DNA from: Conus ventricosus
Lineage: Eukaryota; Mollusca; Gastropoda; Neogastropoda; Conidae
Length of the DNA stretch: 64,000 nt
Direction of reading: 5' to 3'
Assembly (NCBI GenBank): GCA_018398815.1
Contig: CM031626.1
Location: 37,665,110-37,729,109, forward strand
The first letter of the stretch is position 1. Every line of letters starts with the position of its first letter. Both the position numbers and the translations under genes were made by a program. Shown piece after piece: positions 21,340-32,238 of the stretch. Below the pieces are notes generated by a model, which was not told the origin of the DNA, ran no database searches, and was given only the letters and a program-made list of their open reading frames with translations.

Positions 21340-22369
21340 ACGGAATCAGATGGTACCAGAGGACCGTCAGCAATATTCTTTAGTGCTTTTGCTGGACGAC
21401 GTGATTTTGCTCTCAGATACTGTTAAGGTCTACAAAATCAGAATCTGAACAATCTGAAAAAAGAGGCGGACAGATTTACGGTCAGAAGTAACTTAGGATA
21501 AGCTTAATATTATGGTTTTCCGTAAAGGTGGTTTATCATGGACTAATGAGAAAAATTGGACATATGGAAGAAGATATAAGGAGTAACAAAACACATACAA
21601 GTACTTAGGCTTGTATTTACAACCCCCAATTAAGTTATGAATGGTGCCCTTCGGGAATGAGTAGATAAGGTAAAATGGGGCGTATTGAACTTCTAAAATC
21701 AAATAAAGAAACTACATACAATTGATCCTTTCCCTTTTCTGGAAGCTTTTGAGTACTCAGATTGAGCCCCTTGTTGACTTACGCAACAGATGTATGGGGG
21801 TTAGAAGATACAGGGTTAATAGAAAAAGTAAATACTTTTGCCATTAAACGATTCTGGGTGTAGCACTTCACTCTTCAAATTAAAATGGAATTACGAGGAG
21901 GAAACAGAAGATAGCCTTTGTTCGTTCGAACTGCTGGCTAAAGTGTATTAAATACTGGCTGCGACTGGTTAAACTGCCAACTAAGAGAATATGTAGGCAG
22001 CCAATGATATGTTGTTATTCATTAGAAGCAGGCAAATACAATTGGGTATCAAAAGTTAGGAACACTCTAACAGAAAAAGGTTTGGTGTCGTCTGGTTGTG
22101 TCAGGTGTTGCTCGAGGCGGGGTTTTTATTATCAGAATTTAAGGTCATAATTGTTTCATGTTATAAACAAAATTGGCATTCTGAAATTGAGATAACGATA
22201 TTTATTGACTGGTTACCCGTTCTTTTTAAATCACGTTTGAAGCTGAGAGGTATCTAACTTTGATAACGAATAAAAGATGAGGGTAAGATCTGGTAAGTTT
22301 AGATTAGAGGCATGGTCTAGGCGCTTGTAAACACGGTTTATCGACCAGCGGAACGAAAGTGTTGACTGC
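21340..22369 (+). pseudogene. Second, 5'-truncated LINE of the same family, left half
   Basis: The copy starts inside the RT. LDDVILLSD at 21,391-21,420 stands where FADD would be expected. NLNNLKKEADRF (21,445-21,480), KYLGLYLQPP (21,597-21,625), PLLTYATDVWGLEDTGLIEKV (21,765-21,825) and FAIKRFWV (21,838-21,862) follow, then degraded sequence. Just before the zinc-knuckle cysteines the coding sequence is cut at 22,369/22,370 by the Polinton. It resumes at 38,164. It abuts the 3' end of the preceding LINE at about 21,330. Confidence 0.8.
22365..22369. repeat. Left target-site duplication ACTGC of the Polinton
   Basis: ACTGC directly precedes the AGAGAACG terminus here, and an identical ACTGC follows the CGTTCTCT terminus at 38,159-38,163. 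Polintons usually duplicate 6 bp. Taking the element to end in TC instead gives a 6-bp pair, GACTGC/TACTGC, with one mismatch. Confidence 0.8.
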
Positions 22370-22557
22370 AGAGAACGTAGTAGATACCAATCTGGGCCAC
22401 TTCCGCCCTCAACGTTTCGAGGCGGAAAGAAAAACCGGATTGGTATTTTACGTTCTCTGACAAGTAAGATTCAATAACCAAAAAAATAACGTTTATCTAC
22501 AAACAGACATACTTTTGTAGGTTATCCGTTTTCAATACTATTTACTAAAGTTTTTCA
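22370..22557 (+). repeat. Left terminal inverted repeat with an 89-bp palindromic end
   Basis: The reverse complement of this stretch matches 37,970-38,158. The outermost 89 bp (22,370-22,458) is an imperfect palindrome, AGAGAACGTAG to CTACGTTCTCT-like arms around a short loop near 22,411-22,419. The inner part (22,459-22,557) is an inverted copy of the last codons of the ATPase gene and its trailer. Confidence 0.9.
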
Positions 22558-25500
22558 TTAGAGTAACACGTAGGGGAAAGTAGCTGGGAATGAACACGCC
22601 CATAGAGTAACGCAGGGGAAGAAAAAAGCAGTTGTGGCTGAACGCGCCCCATATACACGGTGGGTGAACTAGGGCTATCGATTACTTCGCAGTATGATAA
22701 TACAGCGTGGGGGGAGAGAGAGAATCACCAGTCAAACCCTGGACAAAGCCCGTAAGGTAAGTTGCCCTCAGACAGGACAGACAGACAGACAGACAGAGAC
22801 GAGAGAGACAGAGAGAGACAGACAGACAGACAGAGAGGCGGCACACACACTCACACACCCTACACACACCACACACACACCACACACACACACACCACAC
22901 ACACACACACTCACACACACACACAACACACTCGTTTTCTCTTTCTTTCTCTCTCAATTAAATGTCATAAAATCGCACACACTTCTTCTGTTAATGTCTC
23001 CTACCAAACACTTTGTAACACAGGCAGGCAGGAACACGGGGTGAAACCTGATCCACTTAATGTACGGCTCGCGTCCTTGTTTAAACAGCGCAGGTAGGCG
23101 CTCTGGTGCAACTCCCACACTCGGCTGGGTTGCACACATTGCCCTCCGAACATGATTTGGAAAATTCTGATTGCCACGTCGACACACCGTATCGACGGAC
23201 TGTAACGTGACAGACCGGGTGTTGCCATTGTTTTGCTCGGACTATTGATCAAGACGGTGTGTTTTGATCTTCGCTCTGGTGTGACCACTGTGTTTAATTG
23301 TGTTATTTTAACATGGCTAAAACGTTATGAAAAGAACAGGTTTGTGCTATTCGAGGCCATAGTTTTACTTTCACTGGCAGGGTAGGAGTTTTGTTGAAGG
23401 GAATTAGGCCGAAGCATGTTGTGAACCCGAAAGGATGTTTTTAGATAACGAAAAAGTGAAACTAACTGTTTGGAAAATGAAAGACTATCTTAAGGTTTGT
23501 TGGTCAAGGAATATGAAACATGATGTAGCCAAGTTTTAATAAGTGTTTGGCCTATCGATGCGTTGGGCCCTTATCTAAAAAATTGGGCCGCATTGTTGAA
23601 AGCCGGCCGCCGAAGCAAAACAATCCCATCTACGCGTTGATTGTTGGGAGTGGCTTGAGACAGCTAAAGCATGTTAAAAAACATTGGCGTTCAGTTCTTA
23701 AGGCGGGGGGGGGTAAACACGGCTGATTATATGCTAAAAAATTATTTTGAAACCTTTTTGCTGTTTCTCCCAAGTAAAAAATGTTCTCAGATTTGTATTA
23801 GACTTGATTGATTGTTAACTACAGATTCAGTGTTCATGTGGCAAGCTGATCTGTGTATTAAGAGTGTATACTTTTATACTTTTCTAATTTAACCAGTACA
23901 TCTGCCTTCAAGTTGCCCTTATGCAACTTGAATGGCGATTTTCGATGTTTGGCACACAAAAACTAGATAGGGTTAGGCAGTCCTTAGTACATCTACCAGT
24001 TATGGTGAGGAGTAGTGTGTGGCAGCACTATCTTATATATATGCTCCAAATATACAATGACGGATTTGTACTACTATACTGGCGATTAGAGCCGCCATAG
24101 CGGTTTCCAAAGGGTCACAGTGGCAAGCCGTTTCGTCAATCCACCCTAGAGCGGTTAAAGGTCACAGTGGACACAGACGTGCAGGCCTGCTTTGTGGGGT
24201 TTGGGACTATGACGATAGTAGACGGGCTTCTAAAAATTGAACCGCTCACGCGCACTTTGATGACGGTGGCCTACTTGTTGGCTCTGCCTTGGGTGTTTAC
24301 CCGCTATTCACCTGCTGCTATTATACTGCCGAATCATAGCCTAAAATAGGACCGTTCACCGCGCGTGACCTGTGGCCTATTGCTGGGACTCCTGCACCAT
24401 GCTTTTTGCTGTCTACGCTTCACCTGCTCAGCGTCCTTGATTCTGCGCCTGTTACAAACTTTTCGGCTGCCAATGCATCACAAAAATGCAAGCACTGTTC
24501 TTGCACTAAGTGGTGTTACACATGACAAAATAATAAAGCTCTTGTACACCACACACACTCCTGCCCCCAAGTCACCCAAGTTCTTAATAGTTTTTAATTA
24601 AGTACCCCAGTTCTAATTAGTTTTTAAATTAAGTTACTTCAAGTCTTAATAAGTTCTAGATTAAGTTTTTACTTACGTTCTTGGTAAAGTTACTTCAAGA
24701 AATGTAATAAAGTGCCTTTAAGTACAACCCAGTTCTTATTCAGTTATTTATAATTAGCAAAAAAATACGTTATAAGTTTTTGTCTTAAATAGTAGATGTC
24801 TAATTTAGTACTCAACGCCTCAAAAAAAGCGTCATCGCTGAGAATATCTTGCTCACGTTCTCTGCGCAAGATCGGTCAGCATAGAGCTTAATGAAGTTCT
24901 TATCCGAAGCAGCCGATTGATTACAATTTGGTCTATGGAAATGTTTTTTATAGATCTCTGTCTTTATTTATTGACACATATTTTATAATACGCCCATGTT
25001 CTATTTTTATTAAAAAAAATTAAATTTAAAGTTTTCCTTAAAATATTATTCCATCTGAACTGAATCAAAATGATCTTGGGTTATTGGCGGTGCTGGGCGT
25101 GTGCAGTTGTCTTTTACTGTATTTAGGGGTTCAGATTTTTTTGATTGCTTTTGTTTCTGGTGCCAGTGTGTATATATTTTATAACCGTTATAACCGCCCA
25201 GCTGCCGCAATGAAGGGCGCCAACATCATGGCAACAGTTTTAAGTTCACTATTCCCTGAAGACTTTGGTGCCTTGAATACATGCAGTTTTTTATAGCCGG
25301 CATTGAATCAAGTTGTTCTGGCGTTGGCGGTGTTATGTTTCATGATGAGTTTATTCTGTAACAGTTAATTTTTTTTTTGTATGTTCCCCTCTGCTAATTA
25401 TTTTCTGCTTTCCCCGTCAGGATGAGGTTGCTTTCCACTGGCCCACCTGCTTCAGATTTTAATGATTCTGTGATTTTCTGGCTTGGTTCCTTTATCTCCA

Positions 25501-26739
25501 CTGATTCAATGTTTCTGATTTCTGGTTCTGCTGATTTTCCAGCTCGTTCAATTAGTAAGGTAAAACAAAAATCTATATGATTAAAAGTAATTACTTCCCA
25601 TGATTATATGGCGATAACCCAGATTCAAATCTGTAGTTTGATCACATCCTGAGACTCTAATGCACTTGTTAAAATGGATCTTGCGTTAATATCATACGTA
25701 AGATCTTGTTCAGACTTCAATGGGGCAAATCTACTGACTAGTTTAGTGTAAAAACTAGAACCGTTTGCCCCTCACTTTCACATTCTAGACCCAGTGCGCT
25801 GCATACCCTGTTATGATACTTTATATGTTTGTGGAGACATTGGCTGGAATCTTGTTCAATGCAGAATTCAGTTCCGAGGGAAACTGTTTTTTGTGTTTCC
25901 ACATGTGCCCAAAGAATACAGCCTCTCTTTTTGGGAATAAATAGCTTGATCATCAACTTGGTCATTCCTAAGTTCAGGAAGGTTTAGGCTGCCTTGTTGC
26001 TGTTGTAGATCATCACTGTCATGTTTTTTTTTATTAAATTTCTATTTATTTTATTATTCTAAAAATGAGCACCGAAAAACACTCCCCCCCCCCCTTGCTA
26101 ACCTGTATACCATTTCTGTGTTATTGGAGGGTTAAGTGTAGGTTACACAATGCTTGTAAAGCTTGTTAAGAATTAACACCAGCAGATCTTGGGCAACTAG
26201 GACTTGAGGATTCAGCAAAGCTGATTGCTATCATTGCCGCTTCGTTTGCCACGAAAGATTTCTAGTCAAGCAAGGAATAATTCCAGACAATATAATATGT
26301 AAGAAAAAAATACATTTATAAAAAATGGCTTCACTCCAATAATGATAGGCGCGCTGTGGTGAATGCGCTTGCTTTTAGCGGAAGTAATTTGCCATTTAGT
26401 ATACTGTGGGGTGCGGCGAGAGAAATAAGGACCTAACCAAAGTATGGAGCAACTAGCAGCTGACATGACGCCTATGTAAAAGCCAGAGACTTGAGCTGTT
26501 AGATTTTATAATGAGACACACTGAACAAACAGGGGCAATGCAGACTTACACAATTTAAAAATGTTGATCAAGCAATAAAACCAATATTATCTTGTAAACA
26601 GGCAAACCAATCGGAGACATTGCCCCCACCAATATTCAGTGATTTTTTCAACTCAGAAAAACAAAAATGATGCATGAAATCGCGATTTTTTTTATTGTCG
26701 TTGGTATGACGTTGTGTATTTTGTTGCGCATAAGATTGG
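22558..26739. other. Left arm of the Polinton without a recognised gene
   Basis: A roughly 45-bp direct repeat beginning GAGTAAC (22,561 and 22,606) sits next to the inverted repeat. An (ACAG)n/(CA)n microsatellite fills 22,775-22,935. Coding-like patches follow: plus-strand from MAKTL at 23,313 with KEQVCAIRGHSFTFTGRVG; a hydrophobic 70-codon plus frame at 25,084-25,296; a minus frame of 75 codons at 25,965-25,738, with adjoining patches DLTYDINARSILTSALES and IERAGKSAEPEIRNIESV down to about 25,390; and a minus frame at 26,466-26,266 containing APIIIGVKPFF. AT-rich AAGTTCTTAATAAG-like sequence lies at 24,570-24,760. None matches a family I know. They could be accessory genes, or filler from nested insertions. 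Confidence 0.5.
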
Positions 26740-27707
26740 TGAGTAAAACACATGAACAAAAATCTATTATTCCGCCAAATGGTGATTGGAAAGGGAATAA
26801 CAGCAATTAAAAAGCTAAGCCAAGCAGCTGGTGTCATGTGAACAAACAGCAAAAGAATGGGGTTATCTAAACAAGCGATTGGCAAAATTTATTTACAGCG
26901 CCTAGACGAATACAGGGAGACCTCACTTTGTCAATACAACTCCCAAGCGCACCTATCAAATGGATCTTCTATATTTACCTCTGATAGGATTAGACGAAAA
27001 AGATTTAAGTACGCACCACAGTCATTGACATAGCTTCAAGGTACAAAGAGGCAGAACCATTAACACAAAGAGTGTTTGCTGTTGCTGTTGCCATACACTG
27101 ACTATTCCAACGTGGCCCTCCTTTAAACTTATCCTCGCATGATTCAAGCGATGATGGGAAAGAAATTTAAAGGCCAAGTGAATCAATTATTGTTGAACTT
27201 AGTGTTACATTTAAAAGAGGCCTTCCGGGGTTCACAGATCACAGGCTTTTAGTTGAATACTTAAACAAATCAGTTAGCTGAAAAGACTTTTCTCTTCCAG
27301 TTATCAAGGAGGGATTGGACAATTCTCGCAACACAGAATGGGGTAGAAGATTCCCCTCAGTTTTGCGCGCAATGAATAATGAAGAATTTAAAGGGTTAAC
27401 CAGTACAAGCAATCAAAAGAAAAAACAATAATTGTTGCTTGAAGAGAGAGTCTTCATCCGGCAAACTATTACCGTTTGATTGAATTGTAAGGTACCTTTA
27501 TTTACCGGGGAAGCAGAAGGGGACACTCGCATCAGGGCAACAGATCAGTTTGGGAGTGTTGACCGTTTGAAATAAAAAGAATTTGTAAAAATGAATCCGC
27601 CCGTGTATTATTTACGAGAAACTGTCACAACAAAACAACCAGCTCCTCAAAGATCTTTTGTGAAGGAAGAAACTGCAAATAATCCCCCAGACACAGTTTC
27701 GCTTTAA
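26740..27707 (+). pseudogene. Polinton integrase (retroviral rve type), frame-broken
   Basis: The integrase would cut and join the element's ends into host DNA. Plus-strand blocks come in family order. IGKGITAIKKLSQAAGV (26,788-26,840) and SKQAIGKIYLQRLDEYR (26,863-26,915) form the N-terminal region. SDRIRRKRFKYAPQS (26,980-27,022) and TTVIDIASRYKEAEPLT (27,014-27,064) mark the start of the rve core, where the first catalytic Asp lies. The middle of the core is scrambled. LDNSRNTEWGRRFPSVLRAMN (27,316-27,378) is the core's end. GEAEGDTRIRATDQFGSV (27,511-27,562) followed by MNPPVYYLRET and RSFVKEE (27,591-27,665) form the C-terminal tail, with stop at 27,705-27,707. At least four frameshifts or stops are present as read. 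Confidence 0.8.
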
Positions 27708-27737
27708 TTAATTTACGTAAACATTTTGGTTTTTAAA

Positions 27738-28040
27738 ATGGAAGGCCAGAAGGAAGCGCAGAACGAAACAAGAATGGTAAAGGAAGAGACCTTGAAAATG
27801 ATACGGGAATCATTTCATGCGTGTAATGCTATTAAGGAAACATTTTCGGGGATTAATCAATGCATGCTAAATCACCCAGATCACCTACAACTCAAACCCC
27901 CAAATTGGGGGAAAAAGAATATCTTGAAATAATAAAAAAAAATTCGAACGCATCAAGCAAACATGAGAAAGATTTAAATGAATTGGATGAAGCTATGATC
28001 GATCTTATAACAAAAGTTGATGAAAAATATAACCCCCCTG
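27738..28040 (+). CDS. Small charged protein of unknown function, one frameshift
   Basis: It starts at the ATG at 27,738, 31 bp after the integrase stop. The first frame reads MEGQKEAQNETRMVKEETLK and continues to about 27,900. The +2 frame then carries PKLGEKEYLEIIKKNSNAS and DLNELDEAMIDLITKVDEKY to about 28,030. A single indel in the homopolymer-rich ACCCCCAAATTGGGG stretch joins the two. The product (about 100 residues) is rich in Lys and Glu and is probably helical. It converges on the polymerase gene, whose stop is at 28,042. The true stop is uncertain, since the frame runs open to 28,186. It is absent from the second copy. Confidence 0.5.
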
Positions 28041-28041
28041 T

Positions 28042-31000
28042 TTATACGGTCCTCCAGTGCCCGATTGCATATGAAAACTCTGGATTAACAAATACTCGTT
28101 TTGTGTTTGTTCTATCTAACGACTTCTTTGTTACAACTGTTGTGTTGATCTCATGTAGATTAGATCGCAGTTTTACGTTGTCATGAGGGAAAAGTCTTAT
28201 TGCCAAACAATGCTTCTTGTAGTTGTCATGTGATTATGTTTGACTGCACAACGCTGCGAGATATTCCCTTTGCTTTCTTAATGATTTTCTCCTGGCTCGA
28301 AATACTGTACATTTTTGACCTTAAACCAACAAACTCCTTGATCCCCTTTCCAGATAATTCATCCTTCATCTTTCCTAAAACCTTCTTGTTAGTAATTGAA
28401 TGCAAAGGCGAATCTTTAGGATAATCGGACGTGTCATACCATCCTGCATGCCCTTTAGCTACTTCTAATTCCATGTCTTTATAGATGTCTTCAGTAGGGA
28501 TATCTATAACAAAACTGTCTGTATCTGTGTAAAGTACTCTGGACTCAGGATACGAGGGCTTAAAGTAGTCATAAAGAAACTCTAACATCAAAAGCTTTGA
28601 TAATTCTAAAACGGTAAACCCCAATAAATACAGGCTTGTCCAATTTGACTTTCTTTTTTTTTCATCATTATGCCAAAAAGCTGATCATGAAATCTTCTAA
28701 AGTCCTGATAATTAGGTTTTGAAGTCAGCTTAATTGCTTCGTTCTCTTTGGTGACTAATCTGACATCTTTACGCTTGTGCGGATTCTCCATAGTCTTTCC
28801 AAAACAGCTGTTGTTCATCAGCTTGAAAAAGTCTTTTTCTGAAGCATCTGTGGATTGGTTCTGAGATCAGTGTTCTTCATGATGTATGGTTTCATGAACT
28901 GTTCTTGATCAAAAGCAATTATGCGATGAACTGCTGTCAACTTCAACCCATGTCTTAAATAAAATTGCAGAAGTCTGTAATGACAGACATAATTTTTTTT
29001 GCCCGAAGATTAGGCACAAGTTTTAGGCGGTTCTCTTGGATTCATCTTTAGGCTTTCTGCTGCTAATGGATAGTCATTATGCATGTCATGGAGTTCATGA
29101 GGATATTCTAAATCAACTTCTAGAATGAAACCACGCTGTTGATCAGGCGTTAAACTGCCCAACCACTTTAATGCCTTTTGAATATTATTCGGATCGCCGC
29201 CTGTGTACATTTTAAAGTTGCGTAACGGAAGTGATTGCGCCATTGCCCATCCGTACAGATTGTTTGCATCTAAATACATGAGATAGTTAGACCTTTTACT
29301 TGGATCATAGTCGTCCAAGTATTTGTTGTTTGCTTTACAGTAATGATGCGACGCCATACTAATTCCTCCCGCGCAATCCGTTTTCAATCATCTGGATCAT
29401 TGGTAAATCCGACAATAAATCAATCTGTACTCCAGTAAACTTTAAGAAAGCATCCCAACTCATCCGGGCGCAGAAATGTAATGCGCGGGATCCAGGCTGT
29501 AATGTTTCATGCAGGTCTTCCTATAATTTTCAAAGACGTCCGCCAACAAACATGTATCAGCCATCAAGTAGGAGTCATGATAGTCTCCCATCTTTTTTAC
29601 ACTCTAACTTTTGCCACGCATCTTGAGCATGCTGGTAATCTGAATCACTGATGTCCTTTCCTCTAAGACTAGAAAAGAACGCGCCTTTAGGCGGAAGTGA
29701 GTCTTCATCAAACCTTTCCCAACTGTTCATGTACTCATAAGGGTAAACGCCCTTTCTAACAAGAGTTGGGTCAAAATATTCTTCGTTATTGGCAGGACTT
29801 TAAGGACATAGCTAGTGACTCTAATGACCCCATCATGTGTTGCATAGAGTCATAAAAAGACATTTATTTAGATTAAAGCACATGTACTTTCTGATGACTG
29901 TGCAATGCATGCTACCCTGAAGGCGATGGTTACTGCTTGCATATAAGATGAGAGTCGTAACCTCGCAAGTTATGAAAGAAGATGGGCAGCTTCCATGTCT
30001 TTGGTTCAAACTTTAGTTGAAGATTGCATTTGTTGTGCGCAGCTCCTCTGAACTTTCCGCTAATGTGATCATGGTCTCTTACCCGCTGGCCGCCAAGGCC
30101 ACCTTTTGGATTGGCTTCGCCTGATGAGAGGCCTAAACCGCAAATCCAACAATGTGTGGCTGAGCCATACTGTTCTTGGTCTTCAGGGGTCATTATGATT
30201 TCAGATAAATTCAGATTATTAGAACAGTCATTACGCACTTGCTGCATGCGTTTTAAGAAGTATTCTGCAGCATTAGGCCCTCTATATAATTCTGGCGTTG
30301 AATGAGCGCCATCCGACCTAACAATAATGAAGGCAAATGAACAAATCTGATGATTACTCATTAAGACTGTTTTCGAAGTTTTTGTGGCGCTGGCCCTTCA
30401 TAAGGAACAATGAGTGATTCGAAGTCTGCGTAAACTACGTATGGAGAATTTTGCAGTTTTTTCCAGTTCTTAAAACTAACTTTAGATCCAGGTGGGGGCG
30501 TAATTAGTTCTGTATTACAGTCAACTGGGCCGATACAATGTTTCTTATGTTCGCTTGCGGCTTGAACAGATGGCATTCTTGTTAAACATTTTCTGCAGAA
30601 TTCTTGTTTGTGCCCATCTTTTGAAGTATGCTGCATTAGTTTACTCATTGTTCGTATCAATGTGTAATGTGGCAGCCCCGCTGGTGAAAACATTAGTAGT
30701 AAGTCAACATGATTTTTGTCTGGCTCGCCAATTGTTGGACTGTTCTTGGACACTTTAATCGGCTGTAGATTTGTTTCCTCATCCCATGTGTAGATATTGA
30801 CAGTTATTGGTTTGTTTTGTTCTTCAAACTGATCAATTTGGTCTACACTAACAGGAAAGGATATTCCATTGAAGTTAAGATCTTTGGTGTATTGCCGATA
30901 GTTAGTCACTCTCTCTGCGTGTTCGCGGACATGATGCAGCCTTGCAAGAACGCACCACATGAAACATTTGTTGTCTGAATTTTTTATGTTTAAAACTGCT

Positions 31001-31562
31001 CTCTTTAAAACCAACTCCCGGGTAGCGGAATGTAAGCCTTGCCTACAATCGGTGCATACTTAGCCTGTTTTAATCTAATCTCTAAAACTTCGCCCTCTGA
31101 CCAACCAGAGCCTCTCATTTTAGCTTCTTCAGCGGCAGCGTCAAACTGTGTAAGCAGTTCGTCTGCCCAACCGGGTGTTATGTCGTTATGAGAAAGAATA
31201 GTCTGTTGTTTAGTTGAGACCCAGACTTCTAGATTTTCTTCATTTATTGTTATATAGTCAATTAAAACAGCTAACATTACTTTAACTGGCGGGTCTATTG
31301 TTAGTTTACTTGGAACTTGAGAAATTGCATGTACAACGCTTGCCCGCACGTTTTCTGGATTAATAACTTCTAAATCAATATCATTCAGTGCTCTTGACAA
31401 ACGCTCTTTCTCGAGCATTCCTTCAAACAATTCATCTGGGCCTTCATATATCTTAGCCATGCTGTCTTTCTTTTCTAAGCCAACATATTTATTTAAATTA
31501 AAAAAAAATACAACGGCCTTAATCAGAATCAATATCAACGGTCTTTTTGTGCTTGGACTCAT
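28042..31562 (-). pseudogene. Family B DNA polymerase with endonuclease VII-like zinc domain, frame-broken
   Basis: This replicates the element. It runs from 31,562 (or the in-frame Met at 31,460) to the stop at 28,042, about 1,170 codons in several frames. The N-terminal part (31,562-31,005) ends in IPLPGSWF. The next frame continues with NIKNSDNKCFMWCVLARLHH. A C-x2-C-x-H zinc block (FCRKCLTRM, then HKKHC) is near 30,580-30,545, and VVYADFESLI (30,444-30,415) is the first exonuclease motif. CWICGLGL and RVRDHDHISGKFRGAAHNKC (30,155-30,030) form an endonuclease VII-like His-Cys zinc fold. FFHNLRGYDSHL follows at 29,980-29,945. Motif A appears as YLDANNLYGWAM (29,280-29,245), motif B as MNNSCFGKTMEN (28,818-28,783) and motif C as YTDTDSFV (28,534-28,511). 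Breaks lie near 31,010, 30,361, 29,930-29,390, 29,010-28,818, 28,620 and 28,226. All key motifs survive, so a recent origin or sequencing indels are plausible. Confidence 0.85.
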
Positions 31563-31593
31563 AAACTAAAGTATAAAACACCTTTTGGCGTTG

Positions 31594-32215
31594 TTAATGT
31601 GAGCTGTTTAGAACAGAGTTTAATGTCTCGTTTACTTTTTTTAAGCATTCCTTTTTTATCTGCTCGGCGTCTGGCTGTTGAGAAAAAGTTGTCCTCGCCT
31701 TTCTTTGAAGATCAAACTTTTGTCTTTTGTAGTCATCAAAATCGGTCTGTAAACGATTAAATTCTTCATGCGTGATGTTTGAGTCAACAAGCGCTTTATT
31801 TATTATCAGTTTAAACGAACTAAGTTTAGCCGTTATTAGTTGAACCATAGCTGTGTGCTTTTGGAGTTTAGTTTTTTAATTTTTTTGCCAGCCGCACTTA
31901 CAGCTAATGAACACAGACCGAGAGCTAAAGACAAACCTCCTAGAGGTAAAGCTGCGGGTGCGCCTATGCCCGTTGCTAAAGACCAACACTCGTTTCCTGC
32001 TGATAGAGCACTTATAGTCGATGCTCCAGTATTAACATATGTAACAGCATTACAGGCAGCAGAATACCTTCGTTTGGTTTTGCTGTATTTTGAAAGGTCT
32101 TGCTCTAGTACTTGCTGCATTTGTGTAATGTTGGTTAATCTGAAGGTTTTTATGTTAGGGGCTATCCTTCTTTTGGCGGCGCTGTAGGCACATTTGGATA
32201 AACCTGAACAGACAT
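31594..32215 (-). pseudogene. Putative membrane-active virion protein, frameshifted
   Basis: It starts at MSVQVYPNVPTAPPKE (32,215). A Lys/Tyr-rich segment (QQVLEQDLSKYSKTKRRY) precedes a Gly/Ala/Leu-rich hydrophobic stretch (32,015-31,895, LATGIGAPAALPLGGLSLAL) that could be one or two membrane passes. In another frame the C-terminal half (31,848-31,594) is charged and helical, HEEFNRLQTDFDDYKRQK. I recall proteins of this layout in cnidarian and molluscan Polintons, but the function is not established. The frame breaks near 32,165 and 31,840. The second copy keeps the gene at about 43,490-44,160. Confidence 0.55.
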
Positions 32216-32238
32216 GCTTTTTTTAAAATAAAAATAAT

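Noticed and set aside
22370..22458. Terminal palindrome read as an independent MITE
   Set aside because: The same palindrome is found at the left end, the right end and the second copy's right end, always at the Polinton boundary, so it belongs to the element.
23313..23460. Possible BRCT-like segment (HSFTFTGRVG) in the Polinton left arm
   Set aside because: One short hydrophobic motif followed by frame breaks is not enough. The Gly-Gly and Trp positions of BRCT are not visible.
25084..25296. Hydrophobic 70-codon ORF as a membrane protein gene
   Set aside because: AT/GT-rich sequence gives hydrophobic translations readily. There is no conserved neighbour or homologue wording, so I mention it only inside the left-arm entry.
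26568..26885. 105-codon minus-strand ORF with hydrophobic start
   Set aside because: It is antisense to the integrase N-terminal region, which carries recognisable family wording. The minus frame has none.
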